64,000 nucleotides of DNA from Poa pratensis. Taxonomy: Eukaryota; Streptophyta; Magnoliopsida; Poales; Poaceae. A program made the position numbers and the translations under genes. The stretch spans positions 47,895,879 through 47,959,878 of the forward strand of contig CAMZMU010000062.1 of the NCBI GenBank assembly GCA_947311845.1. Reading direction: 5' to 3'. Position 1 is the first letter of the stretch, and every line of letters starts with the position of its first letter. Below the pieces are notes generated by a model that was given only the letters and a program-made list of their open reading frames with translations, was not told the DNA's origin and searched no databases. Below, in pieces: positions 1-12,376 of this stretch.

Positions 1-1522
1 TTCTCTTCTCGAAACAAATTTTGCTGCTGCTCCCCAAAGTATACCGATAATTGCTCTTTCATTCGTGTACCAGGTAATCCTGCTTACCATATTCAATTCG
101 AATAAATTGATCTTCTTGGCACTAGACTGAATATTTTCCTTAACAGAATGTAGTTCCTGTCCTCTGTACAAATTTGGAGGGAGACCTGTCAAAAGTAAGG
201 TAGGGTTGTGAACTCAAATCTGGCAAAATACCTGCATAAGTACAACAGTTTTGAGTAATAAAAGCAAAAGGATACAACAGTATTTTTAGACTTGTGGCAA
301 CAGAGCAATATATGCCTTGTTTAGAGAAATAAAATCTTAAACAACAAGCAATAATCCTCATTAAGGGACACACAAATCATGAGTTTTGTGTTCGACTGAT
401 CATATCATTATATCCTAAGTTGTTGAATTTCAGATGCATATGATATCCTTACTGAATCTTGCAGGAAGGCCATTGTATTAGGTACTGCCATACCCCTTGC
501 TCTGTTTCTCATATGGGATGCTGTCATCCTAGGGACAATTCCGGGGCTTGCAGGGAGTGAGACTATTACTGATCCACTACAACAACTTAGGTCAAGCAAT
601 GGTATAGTGGGGGTAAGTATTCGTCAAGTTGTATCTTATGATGTGTTATAAATTGGGATTAATTTGAAATCTCTTCTTGTTTGCAGCCTATCATTGAGGC
701 ATTCTCATTTCTTGCAATAGGCACATCATACATTGGATTTGTTCTAGGACTCTCGGACTTCATAGCAGACTGTAAGAATCTTCCTCAGCCCCTGCAATCA
801 TATTTTTCAGCTAAGAAGAGGTCTAGGGTAGAAGATCTAAGATTCTGATATATATGAAGACAGCAAAACAATTGCAAAATTTCTGGGAATACTGCTTACT
901 GCTATTAATGCAATATGCTTCTCTTTTTTAACCCTCTATACAACTCTGCAGTGCTCAAACTACCGAGTGGACAGAACAAACCTTTGACATACCTTGTAAC
1001 TTTGCTCCCTCCGCTTGTTCTTTCACTTCTTGATCCAGAGATATTCTTCAAGGCACTGGACTTTGCAGGAACTTATGGAGGTAAGGATCCTTTTGCAGTA
1101 TCTCTAATCCAAATGAAAAATACTGGACTCCTTGCAGTTGCAGACTGCAGCCACGAAGTAGTATACTCATAATTTCTAAATAAAAATGCAGAAAATTCAT
1201 ACGGTTTGTGATCGTCTACTGCAGTAACTTTTTATGAGTAGGACGAACAGAACATTCGTATGTTTACTGATTGTGCATTAGATTTTCTACTTTAATGGAA
1301 TAAACTAACCCCTTGTATGTATTCATTTCAGTTCTAGTACTCTTTGGAGTTTTCCCTGCAGCTATGTCTTGGTCGGAGAGATACTCAGATGACTTAGAAG
1401 CTCCTATATCCCCTATAGTCCCAGGAGGAAAAATTACCCTCTCATTTGTTGGAGGAGGCGCCTTGCTTGTAATTTTTTCAGAGATTTTCAAGGACATACT
1501 GCAGTTACAAGGACTACATTGA
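1..1522 (+). CDS. Tyrosine/tryptophan-permease family transporter, 3' part
   Basis: Partial gene; its 5' end lies left of the window. Six exons can be joined in phase: 1-73, 147-199, 465-612, 687-771, 952-1080 and 1332-1522, all with GT..AG introns, giving about 225 C-terminal residues. The exon 2/3 junction splits an Arg codon (LSKV-R-KAIVLG), which fixes the acceptor at 464. The protein is strongly hydrophobic with several membrane segments (for example around AIPLALFLIWDAVILG, FSFLAIGTSYIGFVLG and LVTLLPPLVLSLL). Motifs such as SIPIIALSFVYQ and VPVLCTNLEGDL fit the aromatic amino acid permease family (Trp_Tyr_perm). Plant members are usually annotated as chloroplastic tyrosine-specific transport proteins; the targeting peptide would be off-window, so location is inferred. 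No frame breaks. It converges on the PPR gene downstream. Confidence 0.88.
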
Positions 1523-2140
1523 CAACTACAACTTGCAAAGTTCCACGAATGATGCTTCGGCGGATTTTTGTGCAATGTTGCTAACAAGTGGTACCAAGTA
1601 TCAACAGACCCAAAAGTGACCAATCCAGTATTAGCTTTTCTTAACCACCTTCGTAGTTTTATCAAGACACTCAGCCAAGTTGAATTATGTTGTACATATT
1701 TACCATTTCAATAGTATATATTCATCAGTACTGTCCTCCTCTACTGTTCCTTAATATATTTTTTTGTTGCTATATGTGGGTGGTTCTATAACCTAAATTT
1801 ATTTTTATCAAATTTGGACCCAAAAACTAAAACTTCCAGAGTTCCAAGAATCCCCCAATAATAGTAAATTCCATAGAAATACCAATGAAATTTTTTCTTT
1901 ACCTCATGAATAAGAGAACGACTTCATAAGTTCATTTTTTAGTTCATGACATTTCTGAATTATTAGAGTACATTCTCAAGTAGTATTATGAACTTATCCC
2001 CACAGACTACATACATTGATTCAGGCAAATCTGCATGGTCATATCCAATAAAGAGTAGAGAAATCACTAACAAGCACAAGTTCATGATAAGAAATGCATA
2101 CTTTATGCCGCCACTGTGCCAGGGTTTAGCTGCTCCTCTT
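1523..2140. other. 3' UTR and convergent intergenic spacer
   Basis: About 620 bases between the stop of the permease gene and the stop of the convergent PPR gene. It is AT-rich and should hold both 3' UTRs. No coding region, repeat or RNA gene is recognisable. Confidence 0.6.
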
Positions 2141-3761
2141 CTACCAAAAATCATTGCAAGAACAAGTCCCCCCTCTAAAATGATGAAACCTAGCTCTGTC
2201 ACGAACCACAATTTCCCGATGATAGATCTTGGACACTAGCTTAGAAAACTTGTGACAATCCATACAAAAGCGAAGATTTTTGACGATTCTGATTGTAGCA
2301 TCTGGAGGTGTACCGATGAGCCCAAACACTATTGCAAGCTTCTCACTGTGATGACCGAGTGCCTGCTCTTTCTCTTCATCTTCGACGTCATAGAACACCT
2401 CTGCAGTTTCCCTGACATAACCTTGCTGTTGCATCCTTCCATCAATCTCGATCAGCTTTGCATGAATGTCATCATATGATGGATGTGACTTGTCACCTGA
2501 AATGAATTCATGGATGGAACCATCCATCTCAATGGAGCTGCAGCCAGGAATCTTCTCAATCCCCTTGCTTCTCATGGTCCTCCGAACATCTTCAACACCA
2601 TTCCATCCCCTACTGCAGCGTAGAGATTGGACAGGAGGACATGGTCACCGCTGCAGGTTGCTTCCATTTCAGTTATGACAGTTTCGGCCATCTTGACATT
2701 CTTGTGGAGACGGCATCCACCGAGCAAAGCCCTCCAGACGACAGCATCCGGCTTCATTGGCATTTCTGTAATGAGCTTGTGTGCTTCCTGTAGATGACCA
2801 GACCGGGCGAGGAGATCAACCATGCACGCATAATGCTCAAGGATCAACCCAATGCCATATTTCTCAGAAATCATGTTGAAATGCTCCCTTCCGGCCTCCA
2901 CAGATCCACCATGGCTGCACGCCAAGAGGACTCCGACAAAGGTCACTTCATCCGGCGCCACGGACCCGTCGAGCTCCATCTGGCGGAACACGTCCAACGC
3001 CTTCGCCGAGTAGCCGTTCATGGCCAAGCCATTGATCATGGCGTTCCAGGTACACGTGTTCCTCGCCCTCAAGCCGGCGAACACATCCAGCGCAAGCTCC
3101 ACGGCGCCACACTTGGCATACATGTCAACCAGCGCTGTGCCGAGGAACTCGTCCCACCGGAGCCTCTTCTTCTCGACGAACGCATGGACCCACTTCCCCG
3201 TCTCCAACGCGCCGGCGCTCGCGCAGGCCGACAGCGCGCTGACGACCGTCCCACGGTTCGGCGCGAACCCTTCCTCCATCATCCGCCCTAAGAGGCAGAG
3301 CGCCTCGACGGGCTGCCGGCACCCGACATGCCCGGATATCATGGCGTTCCAGGAGACCAGGTCCCTCTCTGGCATCTCCTCGAAGACACGCCTCGCGGAC
3401 TCGGCTTCCCCCGCGCGGCAGAGCCCGTGACCATCGACGTCCACGTGACGGGCGTCGGCACCGGGACCCGCTCGAAGAGCCGGCGCGCCGACCCGACGTC
3501 GCCGGACACCGCGTAACCGTGGATCATGGAGTTGAACGAGATGGTGTCCGGGAGAGGCATTTCGTCGAACACTCTGCGGGCGTCGGTGACACGGCCGGTG
3601 GCACAGTACCCCTGGATGAAGCCATTGGTGACGCGCGTGTAGGCGAGGAGCCCGAGCTTGACGTAGACGGTGTGGAGGCTGGGGAGGCGGTGAGCGGAGG
3701 CGGCGGCGGTGGCTTTGACGAGGGACAGGAAAGTGTGCTGGTTCAGGCGGGAGAGCTGCAT
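2141..3761 (-). pseudogene. PPR protein, PLS-E-DYW class, broken by two frameshifts (possibly assembly error)
   Basis: Single-exon pentatricopeptide repeat gene starting at the ATG at 3761. PPR units include RVTDARRVFDEMPLPDTISF, GDVGSARRLFERVPVPTPVTW and GEAESARRVFEEMPERDLVSW. It ends with an E region, a PG-box-like KGIEKIPGCSSIEM, and a DYW cytidine deaminase domain: the zinc-binding HSE of HHSEKLA, the CMDCH motif, and a terminal DFW tripeptide in place of DYW. Such proteins edit C to U in chloroplast or mitochondrial RNA. The reading frame shifts by -1 at about 3424-3426 (a C run, GGG on the coding strand) and again at about 2607-2610 (CCCC). Both sides of each break align well with PPR consensus, and there is no other damage over 1.6 kb. 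It is either a very young pseudogene or an intact gene with two consensus errors. Confidence 0.88.
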
Positions 3762-4656
3762 GCGTCTTCGTCTGCGCCTCCTATTGCCAGGTTGTTTGGG
3801 AAAAGAATTTAAAAATGCAAGAAGACCATGAAACCACAGGAATCATAGATTCATAGTGTCGTGTATGTACTGTCGATTCCTATGTGAACCCAGGACACCG
3901 AAAACTTACAGATATTCCGGACTCTGAAATTCATAGGCAAGCCAAGAACAACCACAAACTTCAAAAGCCAAGAACACCCACAAACTTCAAAAGTGTCATT
4001 CAGACTTCGAGATTACGGCATGAACAGACGTATAGAAGAACTTCAAAGCTCAAAACGATTTACACAATCAAGATTACATGAACCAAAAACGCAGGAAACT
4101 GGAACTTACAGACTATTCTTTTGTTTCAAACGACAATATGTTAGCTGTCTTTCTGTAGAGATTCAAACCTTTAAAAAAACATTTTTTTTTTTTAATTTTC
4201 AAACAAGGCCACTTTTTGCCACTGCTGATTTAGGCCTGTTTGGAACAATCATGCCAACAAAAAATGAACATGATGATACTTTCCAAACAAGCACCATCTG
4301 AAATGTGAGAACATCCTTAGATGGATACCACTAACGTTTAACCTGGAACTGGACAGGTGCAATATAACAACCAAGTCTACAGCATAGAGCAAACTGTAAC
4401 ATGACGTGAATCACAAACAGAAACATGTGAGCCCGTCAGGGTAATATCACTGCATCGTTTCAAACCAAGTACAGAATACATCAATGTCAGGGTTACATCA
4501 GAAACAGTACAGCATTGGCAAAGATCCATTCACTTGCCATCACTGAAAACAACAGCCCCAATCTACAAAATTGAGCAGATGGCGCAGAAAGCAGTGATGA
4601 TGTGCTTGAACGTTCGGCTTGCTATTCTCCGATCCACAAGGAATCGAAATCGGTCA
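3762..4656. other. Intergenic: PPR upstream region and ESF2 3' flank
   Basis: No coding region recognised. It holds the region upstream of the PPR start and the 3' UTR of the ESF2-like gene, both on the minus strand. There is a T-rich run near 4180-4195. No mobile element ends were seen. Confidence 0.5.
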
Positions 4657-7095
4657 CTATGAACCACCGAATACCTGCAGTGCCATGAAGCAGGTCAGTT
4701 GCTAGCTAAGATTTTTTTAAAGTACTGCCAGATAAATTGCCAGAGACTGCACACTTACTCCGGCTAAAATGCTTTTCGAGAGCTTAGGCTTTGTTTTAGG
4801 GCCTCTCTCCTCAACTGCTCTGTTCTGTCGAGGAATTGGACGATCAATTTTTGTTTCCCTGACATCACTGGACTCTTTTCCTTCAGTCTTTTGCTTCTGT
4901 TTGAAGGATGCAGGCAAGTTATATCGATAATTTAGTACTGAAACTTGCGGTAAACAGCATAGAGAGGGAAAGACATGCAGTTTTAGATATAGCTGGTAAC
5001 TGAAATTTTGTTGAAAAACGAGTCAGGACATGGAGCATTATCGATGGCTGATACTCATCACGAAGATGGGCACAGCCACAGAGCCGAAAAATCCTCGGCC
5101 ATGTATAAGCACGAGATGTCTTGTACTGCACTTGATGTATGTCAAACAAAAAATGCATACCTTTTTTATGCGCTCTCTAATGAAGTTCTGTGCCCGCGAC
5201 TTCTCGGCATTGGAGAGATAGTGGTCGCGCTGTTTCTTCGCAGCCGTAATCTCCAGGTTCAGTTTCTGCTCCCTAATGTGAGTCTTCTCAGCTGCAGTAC
5301 ACCCCATGGATTAGACAACCTATAAACCAGTTCACATAGTTTGAGGTGTATAGCTACTTTGCAGTTTTGTACTTCTGGCATACCTATCTCACCAACAAGA
5401 TCATCCCATTTGAACTTCCTGAGATACTTAATGTTCCAGATGTCGTAATAAAAGGGGGACCTCTTTTTCCCACCTAATAAAATACATCATTAACACAGAT
5501 GGTCAGTAACAATTGTCAAAAGAGAATACTAGAGCTCTATAGCGAACACACTATTGTATATTAATAATTATAGCTCTTCAAACATTTTAATTATTTAATA
5601 CAGGCGGATACAACTGACATAGCCAACCCTCCAAGGACAAGAAAACTAAGGGGATTAAGGGTCGAGTGATGAAAAAGAAGAAGAAGAATAACCCATCCAT
5701 AGTTCTGTATACTAAACCACGTCTCAGGTACAACTAATGGTAACAAAAAACGAATAAAACACATGCAATACAGGGTTGAGAGAACACACCTATTTGTTCA
5801 CCATTAAGCAGATTAGCCACCCTCTTGGCAACACTTCTCTTTGCAAACTCAATCCACCTAGAAAGATTAAAGTAGACATGGTAATTACTGGCCTGTGTTT
5901 GACTTTCAGCACAAAACTTAAAAGATAACTAGCAAGGCTATTTTAGCCTACCAAAACGTCATATATTTTGGAACAGAGGTACTATATTGTAACATACCCT
6001 TCAGAGTAAGCCTTCGCATGAACATTACTATGCTTGCGATGCCCTTGACCTGGAGGAATGAGATGGCATTAGTTTATAACAAGTTGGGTTTATTTGGTGT
6101 CAAGTATAGAAGATCTACCACTATGTTATGTAAGGATCATAAAGAGCACTTTCAGAAATCTAACCGCAAGATACTCAGTGCCGATGCACGGTATATTGCT
6201 GCAGTAACATGTGCAATCAGCAAGCAGAGCATGACTATCCTGTGATAGAACATTGTGTTTGAACTTTTCTTTCCCTCTAGAAGAAATTCTTTGCACGAAC
6301 ATAAGCAAGATAAACAACTCCATTAACAACCTGTAGCAACCAAAATACATCCATGTAATGCATGGACCTACGAGTATATCCACCAATGTAAGCAATCAGG
6401 AGCTGAAACTATTATTCGTAATCTTGACTTTGCCAAAGCTTATGACACAGTTGAACATTCGGCAATTTTTTAAGAAAATGGCTGCAAAAGGGCTTTGATC
6501 GGAATTTTATCTCTAGGGCCAAATCAAGTCTAGACTCTGGCACTTCTTCGGTCTTGTTAAATGGTGTTCTGGGCAAGAAGCTTTTCTGTGAGCGAGGTAG
6601 TGCTTAATATGATTACGAGCATCAGAGACACCAATAGAGCATATCGTTTTTTTCCTAGCCAACGTCAGTACATTTGTGATGTGCATATTCACCACGAAAC
6701 TAACTGCAGGAGCTTCTAGCATAATTTTTTCGTTCATGGTGGGGATTAAACAGGACACAACCAGCATATTGTGCAACCGTATCCAAAAATGAAACAGAAC
6801 ACAAGCAAGCATCAATTGGATTCATTCATGGCGGGGAGGGATAACCTTCGGGGACGAGGTAGATCCTGAGCACCTCGCCGTACTTGGAGAACATCTGGCG
6901 GACGTGCGACGGGTTCATGTTGGGAGGCACGCGGCTGAGGTAGACAACCCCGCGCTTGCTGAAGCCGTCCACGCTCGGTCGCTTCCTCTTCTTCCCGTCC
7001 CCTTCTCCCTCCTCGCCTTCGCTCCCTTCCTCCTCATCCCCGACCACGTCTTCCTCTTCGTCGGTGTAGTGCTCGTTCTCGGTGGTCTCCGCCAT
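4657..7095 (-). CDS. ESF2: ESF2/ABT1-like RRM protein, pre-rRNA processing
   Basis: Seven exons join in phase on the minus strand: 7095-6846, 6049-5998, 5857-5790, 5473-5384, 5291-5161, 4896-4759 and 4674-4657, for 248 residues. The order is an acidic N-terminus (EEEDVVGDEEEGSEGEEGEG), a basic stretch (KKRKRP), an RRM fold starting GVVYLSRVPPNM, then the family signature YSEGWIEFAKRSVAKRVANL followed by LNGEQIGGKKRSPFYYDIWN and KYLRKFKWDDL, a coiled-coil-like basic helix, and a Lys-rich tail ending FGGS. Yeast Esf2 and animal ABT1 act in the nucleolus in early 40S/18S rRNA processing; that role is inferred from family. I chose the ATG at 7095 because the acidic domain follows at once; an in-frame ATG at 7242 overlaps a likely 5' UTR splice acceptor. 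All introns are GT..AG and no frame is broken. Confidence 0.9.
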
Positions 7096-7709
7096 GGGTG
7101 CGGGCGGCAGGTCGACGGTCGCTGACGGCGTGGTGGAGGCTTCGCGCTGTGGACCTCGTCTGGCGCCGCTGGTGTCGCCGGGGGTCTTGGCTGCTGTGGG
7201 CGCAGCCGGAGGGAAGAAGAAGCACCTGCGAGAAGAGCACAAACGGAATCCGTTACAGATACAGAAGAAGAGGGGACAAGGTTCTTCGGGGAAGAGATAG
7301 CTACCGGTGGCGAGCGCGTTTGTCGCGGAGGGGGGAGAATAGGGCGGTGGCGGTGGCGGCGGCGACGCACTGTCGTGGGGAGAGATGAAAGGAAACCTCG
7401 GAGGCAGGGATGGAGCGAGCGCCTTCTTTCCTACGAGATGGGCTCAAGTCCCCGACTGGATGGCCCGTTGATAGCTTTGAGCTCATGGGTTTTGGTTTTG
7501 GACCAAATTCGTTGTTTCAGTCAGCTTCTCTGTTTATTCTCAAAAAAAAAAGTCAGCTTCTCTGTTGTAAAGAAAAAGGGGGACTTTCCTCAAAAAAGAA
7601 AAGTATTAGTAACTCGTATAATTTGTATTAACATGCACGCACTGCCGAACGCGGGAGGCTTTTGGTTTGATAATTCTCTTAGTTTTCTTCTACATGTACT
7701 TGAAAACGA
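7096..7709 (-). promoter_or_regulatory. ESF2 5' UTR with likely intron, and promoter region
   Basis: On the minus strand a donor (GTAGCT, near 7303) and a pyrimidine-rich acceptor (CTTCTCGCAG, near 7230) suggest a short 5' UTR intron. The GC-rich stretch at 7290-7480 is the probable transcription start area. Beyond it lies host sequence up to the CACTA insertion; it contains a short direct repeat (gtcagcttctctgt at about 7519 and 7551). Confidence 0.45.
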
Positions 7710-7712
7710 TCT

Positions 7713-7741
7713 CACTACAAGAAATATGCCAACTAATGACT
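7713..7741. repeat. CACTA left terminal inverted repeat
   Basis: 29-bp terminal repeat that pairs with 12377-12405 (two mismatches). The outer bases CACTACAAGAAA are typical of grass CACTA families. Confidence 0.92.
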
Positions 7742-7960
7742 TTTTTTAACGACCATATGGTTTTTGGTCATAGATCTATGACCAGTTTGAACTAAATGGT
7801 CATGAGCCATTTGGAAGGGTCCAAACCTTGAAGAATTATGACCAATTTTATCAAGAAGGTCATAATTTCCTAACACGAATTGGTCATAGATGGATAGCAC
7901 TGTTTTAAAAACTTATTTTAGCCGATTATGACCGCTAATTCGTGATGCCTTAAAATGACT
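7741..7960. repeat. Left subterminal repeat array of the CACTA element
   Basis: Repeated GGTCATA and TATGACC motifs in both orientations, several in about 200 bases (for example near 7768, 7798, 7857 and 7882). They match the motif set at 12120-12370 and are likely transposase-binding repeats (inference from the superfamily). Confidence 0.7.
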
Positions 7961-8415
7961 GGTCGGCCACCTCAGCAATTTCGCCTATGTGTCGTATCCA
8001 TGGGTCAACTTCTCTCACGTGTCTGCATATGTGTCGTGTACATGTGTCAATTGTTTCTTACGTGCCCACACAGCTTAGCACTAGGAATGAACCTGGTAGT
8101 GACATACGAGACCCGCCAATTTAAAATGATTCATAAATTTACTATAATTAAAATACTATAAAATAGATTTTCATTATAATAAAATTTTTGACTCGTCAAA
8201 CTTGCAGTTTTATTACAGAAACAGAAACTAATTGTTTTTCTGATTCCAACGACATGAAATTTGTATTTTTCTGATTTGTAGTTTATTTTCTATGATTTTT
8301 ATAAGATTGAATTATTTCCTGTCAATTTTTATTTAAATCTAATTTACCTACATGTCAACGTGGCCATTTCCACCTGCGCCCTCCCATTTACCATTTAATC
8401 ACAGCAAAAAAGATT

Positions 8416-8481
8416 TCCGGGGAATCGAAACCTGGTCTTCCCTTGTCTACCAAAGGGGCAAACCACCACACCACCACATCA
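8416..8481 (-). repeat. tRNA-like (SINE-type) sequence with box A and box B motifs
   Basis: On the minus strand a box A-like GTGGTGTGGTGG is followed about 40 bases later by a box B-like GGTTTCGATTCCCC, the spacing of a type 2 Pol III promoter. It is not a functional tRNA: no clean cloverleaf or 3' acceptor pairing is seen. The likely origin is a tRNA-derived SINE or an eroded tRNA copy inside the CACTA element. Confidence 0.4.
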
Positions 8482-9099
8482 CTTTTGGTAGAATGAGTTC
8501 ACGGGCTTGTTTTAACCATTAACTATTGTTATTGGGCCTGGACTGTCAGCGGCTGGACAGAAAAAGAAACGGGTGAGTGGGGGGGACGGGCTGCTGCGCT
8601 GGTCCTCTGCTGGGCCGGCCTTGGGCTCGAGCTTGCTAGCTCGGCTGGTCCTTTTTTTTGTTCTTCTCTTTTTATTTTTATTTTTCCTTTATAACTTATG
8701 ATTTTGAACTCCAATTTGACTGGAATAAATTTTTAAAAAATTGTATAGAAGTCCTCTGTCATTGTAGAATATTATGGACTGTTTTTTGAATTAGAAGCAA
8801 ATTATCACACACTTGTACTTTAAATTTGAATTACTTTCAGAAAATTAACATAAAATCCATTAAATAGGCGAAACTAGGTAGAAAGCGAGAAAATTTCTAA
8901 TATTTACAAGGTAGAAGGCGAAAGTAGGTCGAATAACTTGCATGTTCTCGGTTTTCTCATTTTGCATAATCTCGAGTGCATGATTTTATGTTTTTTAGTT
9001 TTGTACGGCGATTTCAAAATACAGTCAAAACACTGATGAAATAAAAACAAATGGAGGATTTTAAAATTATACACTGATGAAATTCAAACATTCACCTTC

Positions 9100-9230
9100 T
9101 ATTAAGGCCCGTTGGACATCTCCTGGAGCAACACGAGCTGTCGGATGCCGATCCGACGGTCCGCAGCGCGGTCTTCTGGTATAAAACCACCGCGTCGTCT
9201 TATCCGTCACAGCAAACCCTAGCTCCTTTC
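9100..9230 (+). promoter_or_regulatory. Captured promoter with TATA box and telo box
   Basis: A GC-rich island inside the CACTA element. It has a GGCCCGTTGG motif (near 9105), a TATA box TATAAAA (9180-9186) and a telo box AAACCCTA (9214-9221) in a pyrimidine-rich leader. In plants, telo box plus GGCCC-type site II motifs mark genes for ribosome production and translation. That fits the RPAC2-like exon downstream, so the promoter was probably captured with it. Confidence 0.6.
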
Positions 9231-9776
9231 TTCCTCCTCTCTCTCGACGGCGCCAGACACCGCGCTCCACATCCCGCCGCCCAGCGCCGTCGCCACCGCC
9301 TCCCCTTGCCTCGCGCTGCCCAGATCCTCTCGCTGCAGCACGCCCTCGTTGACCCCCCACCTCCCATCGGACTGCATACTGCCGCGGTGGTCGTTTAGGA
9401 CGACACAAGGCCGCGCGATACGATCCTCCGCCCAGCAATGTCCTTCCCTCGACGGAGCCGCAGCTTCTGCTTCTTGATCCGCGGCTACGTCGCCGTGCCA
9501 GCGGTGGAGGTGAGATTAGAGGTGGGGGAATCACGTCGCCAACCGCACGGGTTCCCCTTCGCTTAATCAGGCCGCCCCGTCCCCGCTGACGCTGAATCCT
9601 CTGACGACTCGATCCGCCGACCGCTGATCTCTGCCTCACGGACCATCCTGCTCGGACTGAAGTTCTGCTGCCTCCAACAACCCCTTCTCCTCCCTAACCG
9701 CCCGCAGCAGATCGGCTTGGATCTGACTGGCTCGTTGTTTTTGGTTGCAGGTGGCCTCAAACCGCAGGAGGTGGCG

Positions 9777-9877
9777 ATGGAGCATGGTTCGGTGACGGAA
9801 TCGACCGCCTCGACCTTCTCCATCATGGCGGAGGACCACACCCTCGCCAACTCCGTCAGATTCGTCCTCAACCAGGA
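9777..9877 (+). pseudogene. RPAC2: Captured first coding exon of an RPAC2 (Pol I/III subunit, RPC19-like) gene
   Basis: A 5' UTR intron ends with TTGCAG at 9750. The ATG at 9777 opens 33 codons plus two bases, starting MEHGSVTESTASTFSIM, then EDHTLANSVRFVLNQ, the conserved start of the RPB11/RPAC2 dimerisation fold (EDHTLAN, then R and VLN). The exon ends at a canonical donor GTGAGT (9878) in phase 2 with GA, consistent with the Asp that follows in the family. RPAC2 is a shared subunit of RNA polymerases I and III. I could not find the remaining exons (GYSIPHP region), so this is a captured 5' fragment. Reading through the donor meets a stop at once. Confidence 0.78.
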
Positions 9878-12030
9878 GTGAGTGATGTTTCTTCATCTTC
9901 TTCCATTCCCGTCTTCTTGAACAATCGAGCTCTGCTTGTGATGGGTTGGGTTGCTAAGCCTACCGCGGAAGCGTGATTAGGGGAAGAAATCGTGTTCTTG
10001 TATTAGTGCTATGCTAGTAGCTGTTTCACCAGCTTCGTGTTTTCATCACCAGAAACAAAGGACAAATTTTTTTTAATATTAGGCTGTATGATAGAAAAAA
10101 CCCATTTTGATATGTTGATATAGTTGCCAACTTGGTGTCGGTTTGTGGTCATGTACTTGGAGTATTAAGTATTAACGAAGTTATAATCTACATAGTGTAC
10201 ATAGTAAGTTGCACGGCCTAAGATTAGACTAGCAAACATCTTGGCATGTGTTGATAAATTCAGGTACATGTTCAGCTTAGCATTTTCTTTTCCCCCACAT
10301 GCTCTCAGACAACTTTTATGAAACTAGCCTGACATTAATAGAGGGGTTTGTTATGTGCATGAAGTTTACCGCAGCAGATAATACCCCAGCTTGACGACTT
10401 GGTGCCTTAAAACTTCGCAGGTCAAGGTCGCGGATCTGCAGGAGACCATCCACACCAAGAGTGCGTCCCACCCCTCTCATCCACATCAAAGCCTCTAGAT
10501 TCGAGTTCAAATCTACTGATATACAAGTACAATGCTGTCTTGGTGCCTTAAAGTACAGCATCAATTGTGTTACATTTAGTAATACAAGTATAGTACATAC
10601 TATTCAGTAAGCCTGTCTTTTTAGTACACCTGTATGTTTTTGCACTACTGCATCTGTTCATTATGATAGCTTGCTTCTCAGTCTCTTTCCCTCCCTGCAG
10701 GTGCCCACCGGACGAAAGGGTGGAGCCTGCACGTCGTTGTGGTGGTTTGGTGCTGGTGATATCGACTAGGTGCGGATTGATTCCCGTCCCCAAATTGTGC
10801 TTCTAGGTTTTGTCATGTTGTATTATGTTGATTCTCGCAAGTTCAGAGCCAGGGATGCTCTATTTTTTTATTGTTTAAGGGCCCAAAAGTAGCTCTGTTT
10901 CATTGATCTCATGTTGGTACATGGCAAGTCATGTCATACTTAAGTCGTATGAACCTCGAAAATGTAAACTAGATTAGTAGTCATAGAAGTCCTATCTTGC
11001 TCTGTTACATACATGCCTTACTTGTTAGACTCAAAGTGTATAAAGTGTTGCTGTATAAACTGTTTGCATGGAAGTGAATCTGATATCTGTGTGTAGGACA
11101 AGTCTAGTAAATAAGCACATTTGCATTTAAGCTGGCTTGTAACCAACTTTCCTAGCAGGTAAGCACCTCAAATTAATTTCTCTGTGAATGCTGGTGGGAG
11201 TGCATGGTGGACTTCTACACGGATGAGTACCTTCAACGGCCATGACACCCCCATCCACGGTATCGACACGAAGTCAGGTATCTAGTATCTACTGCTCATC
11301 TTCTCGAACAGATATGGTCTTAATGTTTGATGACCTGATGATTGATGCATGTAGCATGTGCTCCCTACTGTTATATAGGCTTGATGCATGTAAAATGTTC
11401 TCCATGTGCTTGCTGACCTGATCCCTACCATACTTAGTGTTGTATTCAAGTACATGCCTCTGGTTTCATGTCATTTATCTATTATCACTGTAGATGTTTT
11501 AAGTGAATTTTGTACTACTTGAGTGTAGATGTAATGCTGCAAACACTTCTTGTGTACTTAACGACTAATGAGGCTTTTCCTCTCATTTATAGGAGTTCTA
11601 GGCTGAAGAAATGCGAAGAAGCTCGAAGCCCTAGCCAACGACTGTTGTATGAACTTGGTGTAATGCTGTACTTGCTGGGAATTTTGATGTAATAGTGATT
11701 TTTACTTGGAACTGGTTTAAATTTACTTGTTATACTTGTTATTCAAATGCTGGGTGTTCTTGATGTACTTGCTATACAAATGCTGGAAATTCAAATTAAT
11801 TTTTGAATCTGGAAGATGTTGTGATCTTGAATATTACTGTAATTCAAATTAAATTTTTATATTTGAATTCTGATTTGTACTGATTTGAGTCGAGATGGCA
11901 GTGCTGAACTAGCCTAAATAGGCCATGGGCCCAAATTCTTTGATCTGGAAAAAGGCCACGACCTAAGAAATATACACTTTAAAAAGGCCAAGGCCCATAA
12001 AATAATTAGCTGAAATGTCGTTTAGTTTGA
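9878..12030 (+). other. CACTA interior: captured intron and unidentified sequence
   Basis: Probably RPAC2 intron 1 at first, then other sequence. At about 10419-10460 a stretch after AAACTTCGCAG reads VKVADLQETIHTK, which resembles part of a ubiquitin-like fold and could be a second captured exon; one short match is weak support. Other possible exon-like pieces lie at 10701-10765, 11215-11276 and 11595-11690, with no recognised product. The rest is AT-rich. Confidence 0.35.
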
Positions 12031-12119
12031 CCAGAAAGTCAAGAAAAAAACACTACATGGGCTGAACATTTGGGCTTGGCCCATCTAGTGACCAACGTGG
12101 ACTGGGCTGAATCTGTTCT

Positions 12120-12370
12120 ATGACCTTCTGATTTGGTCACAAATTTGTCACGTAGGATTGGCCACGTAGGATCTGACGTGGCTATGCCAGACAGCGCGTG
12201 ACAAAAAAAAATGGTCATAAGAGTTATGACCATCAAATTTGGTCATAGATGGTTATGACCAATTCGAAAAAAAGGTCACATATGACCGTTTGAGACGCTC
12301 CGTATGTGACCTTCAGATTTTGGTCATAAAAAGGTCATAGATGAAAAATTATGACCTTTTAGTAACCAAA
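12120..12370. repeat. Right subterminal repeat array of the CACTA element
   Basis: Mirror of the left array: GGTCATA/TATGACC motifs in both orientations, including the palindrome-like GGTCACATATGACC near 12275. Low-complexity A runs separate the motifs. Confidence 0.7.
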
Positions 12371-12376
12371 TTTGTG

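Noticed and set aside
2794..3812. Several plus-strand ORFs of 97-165 residues
   Set aside because: They are antisense shadows of the GC-rich PPR coding region on the minus strand.
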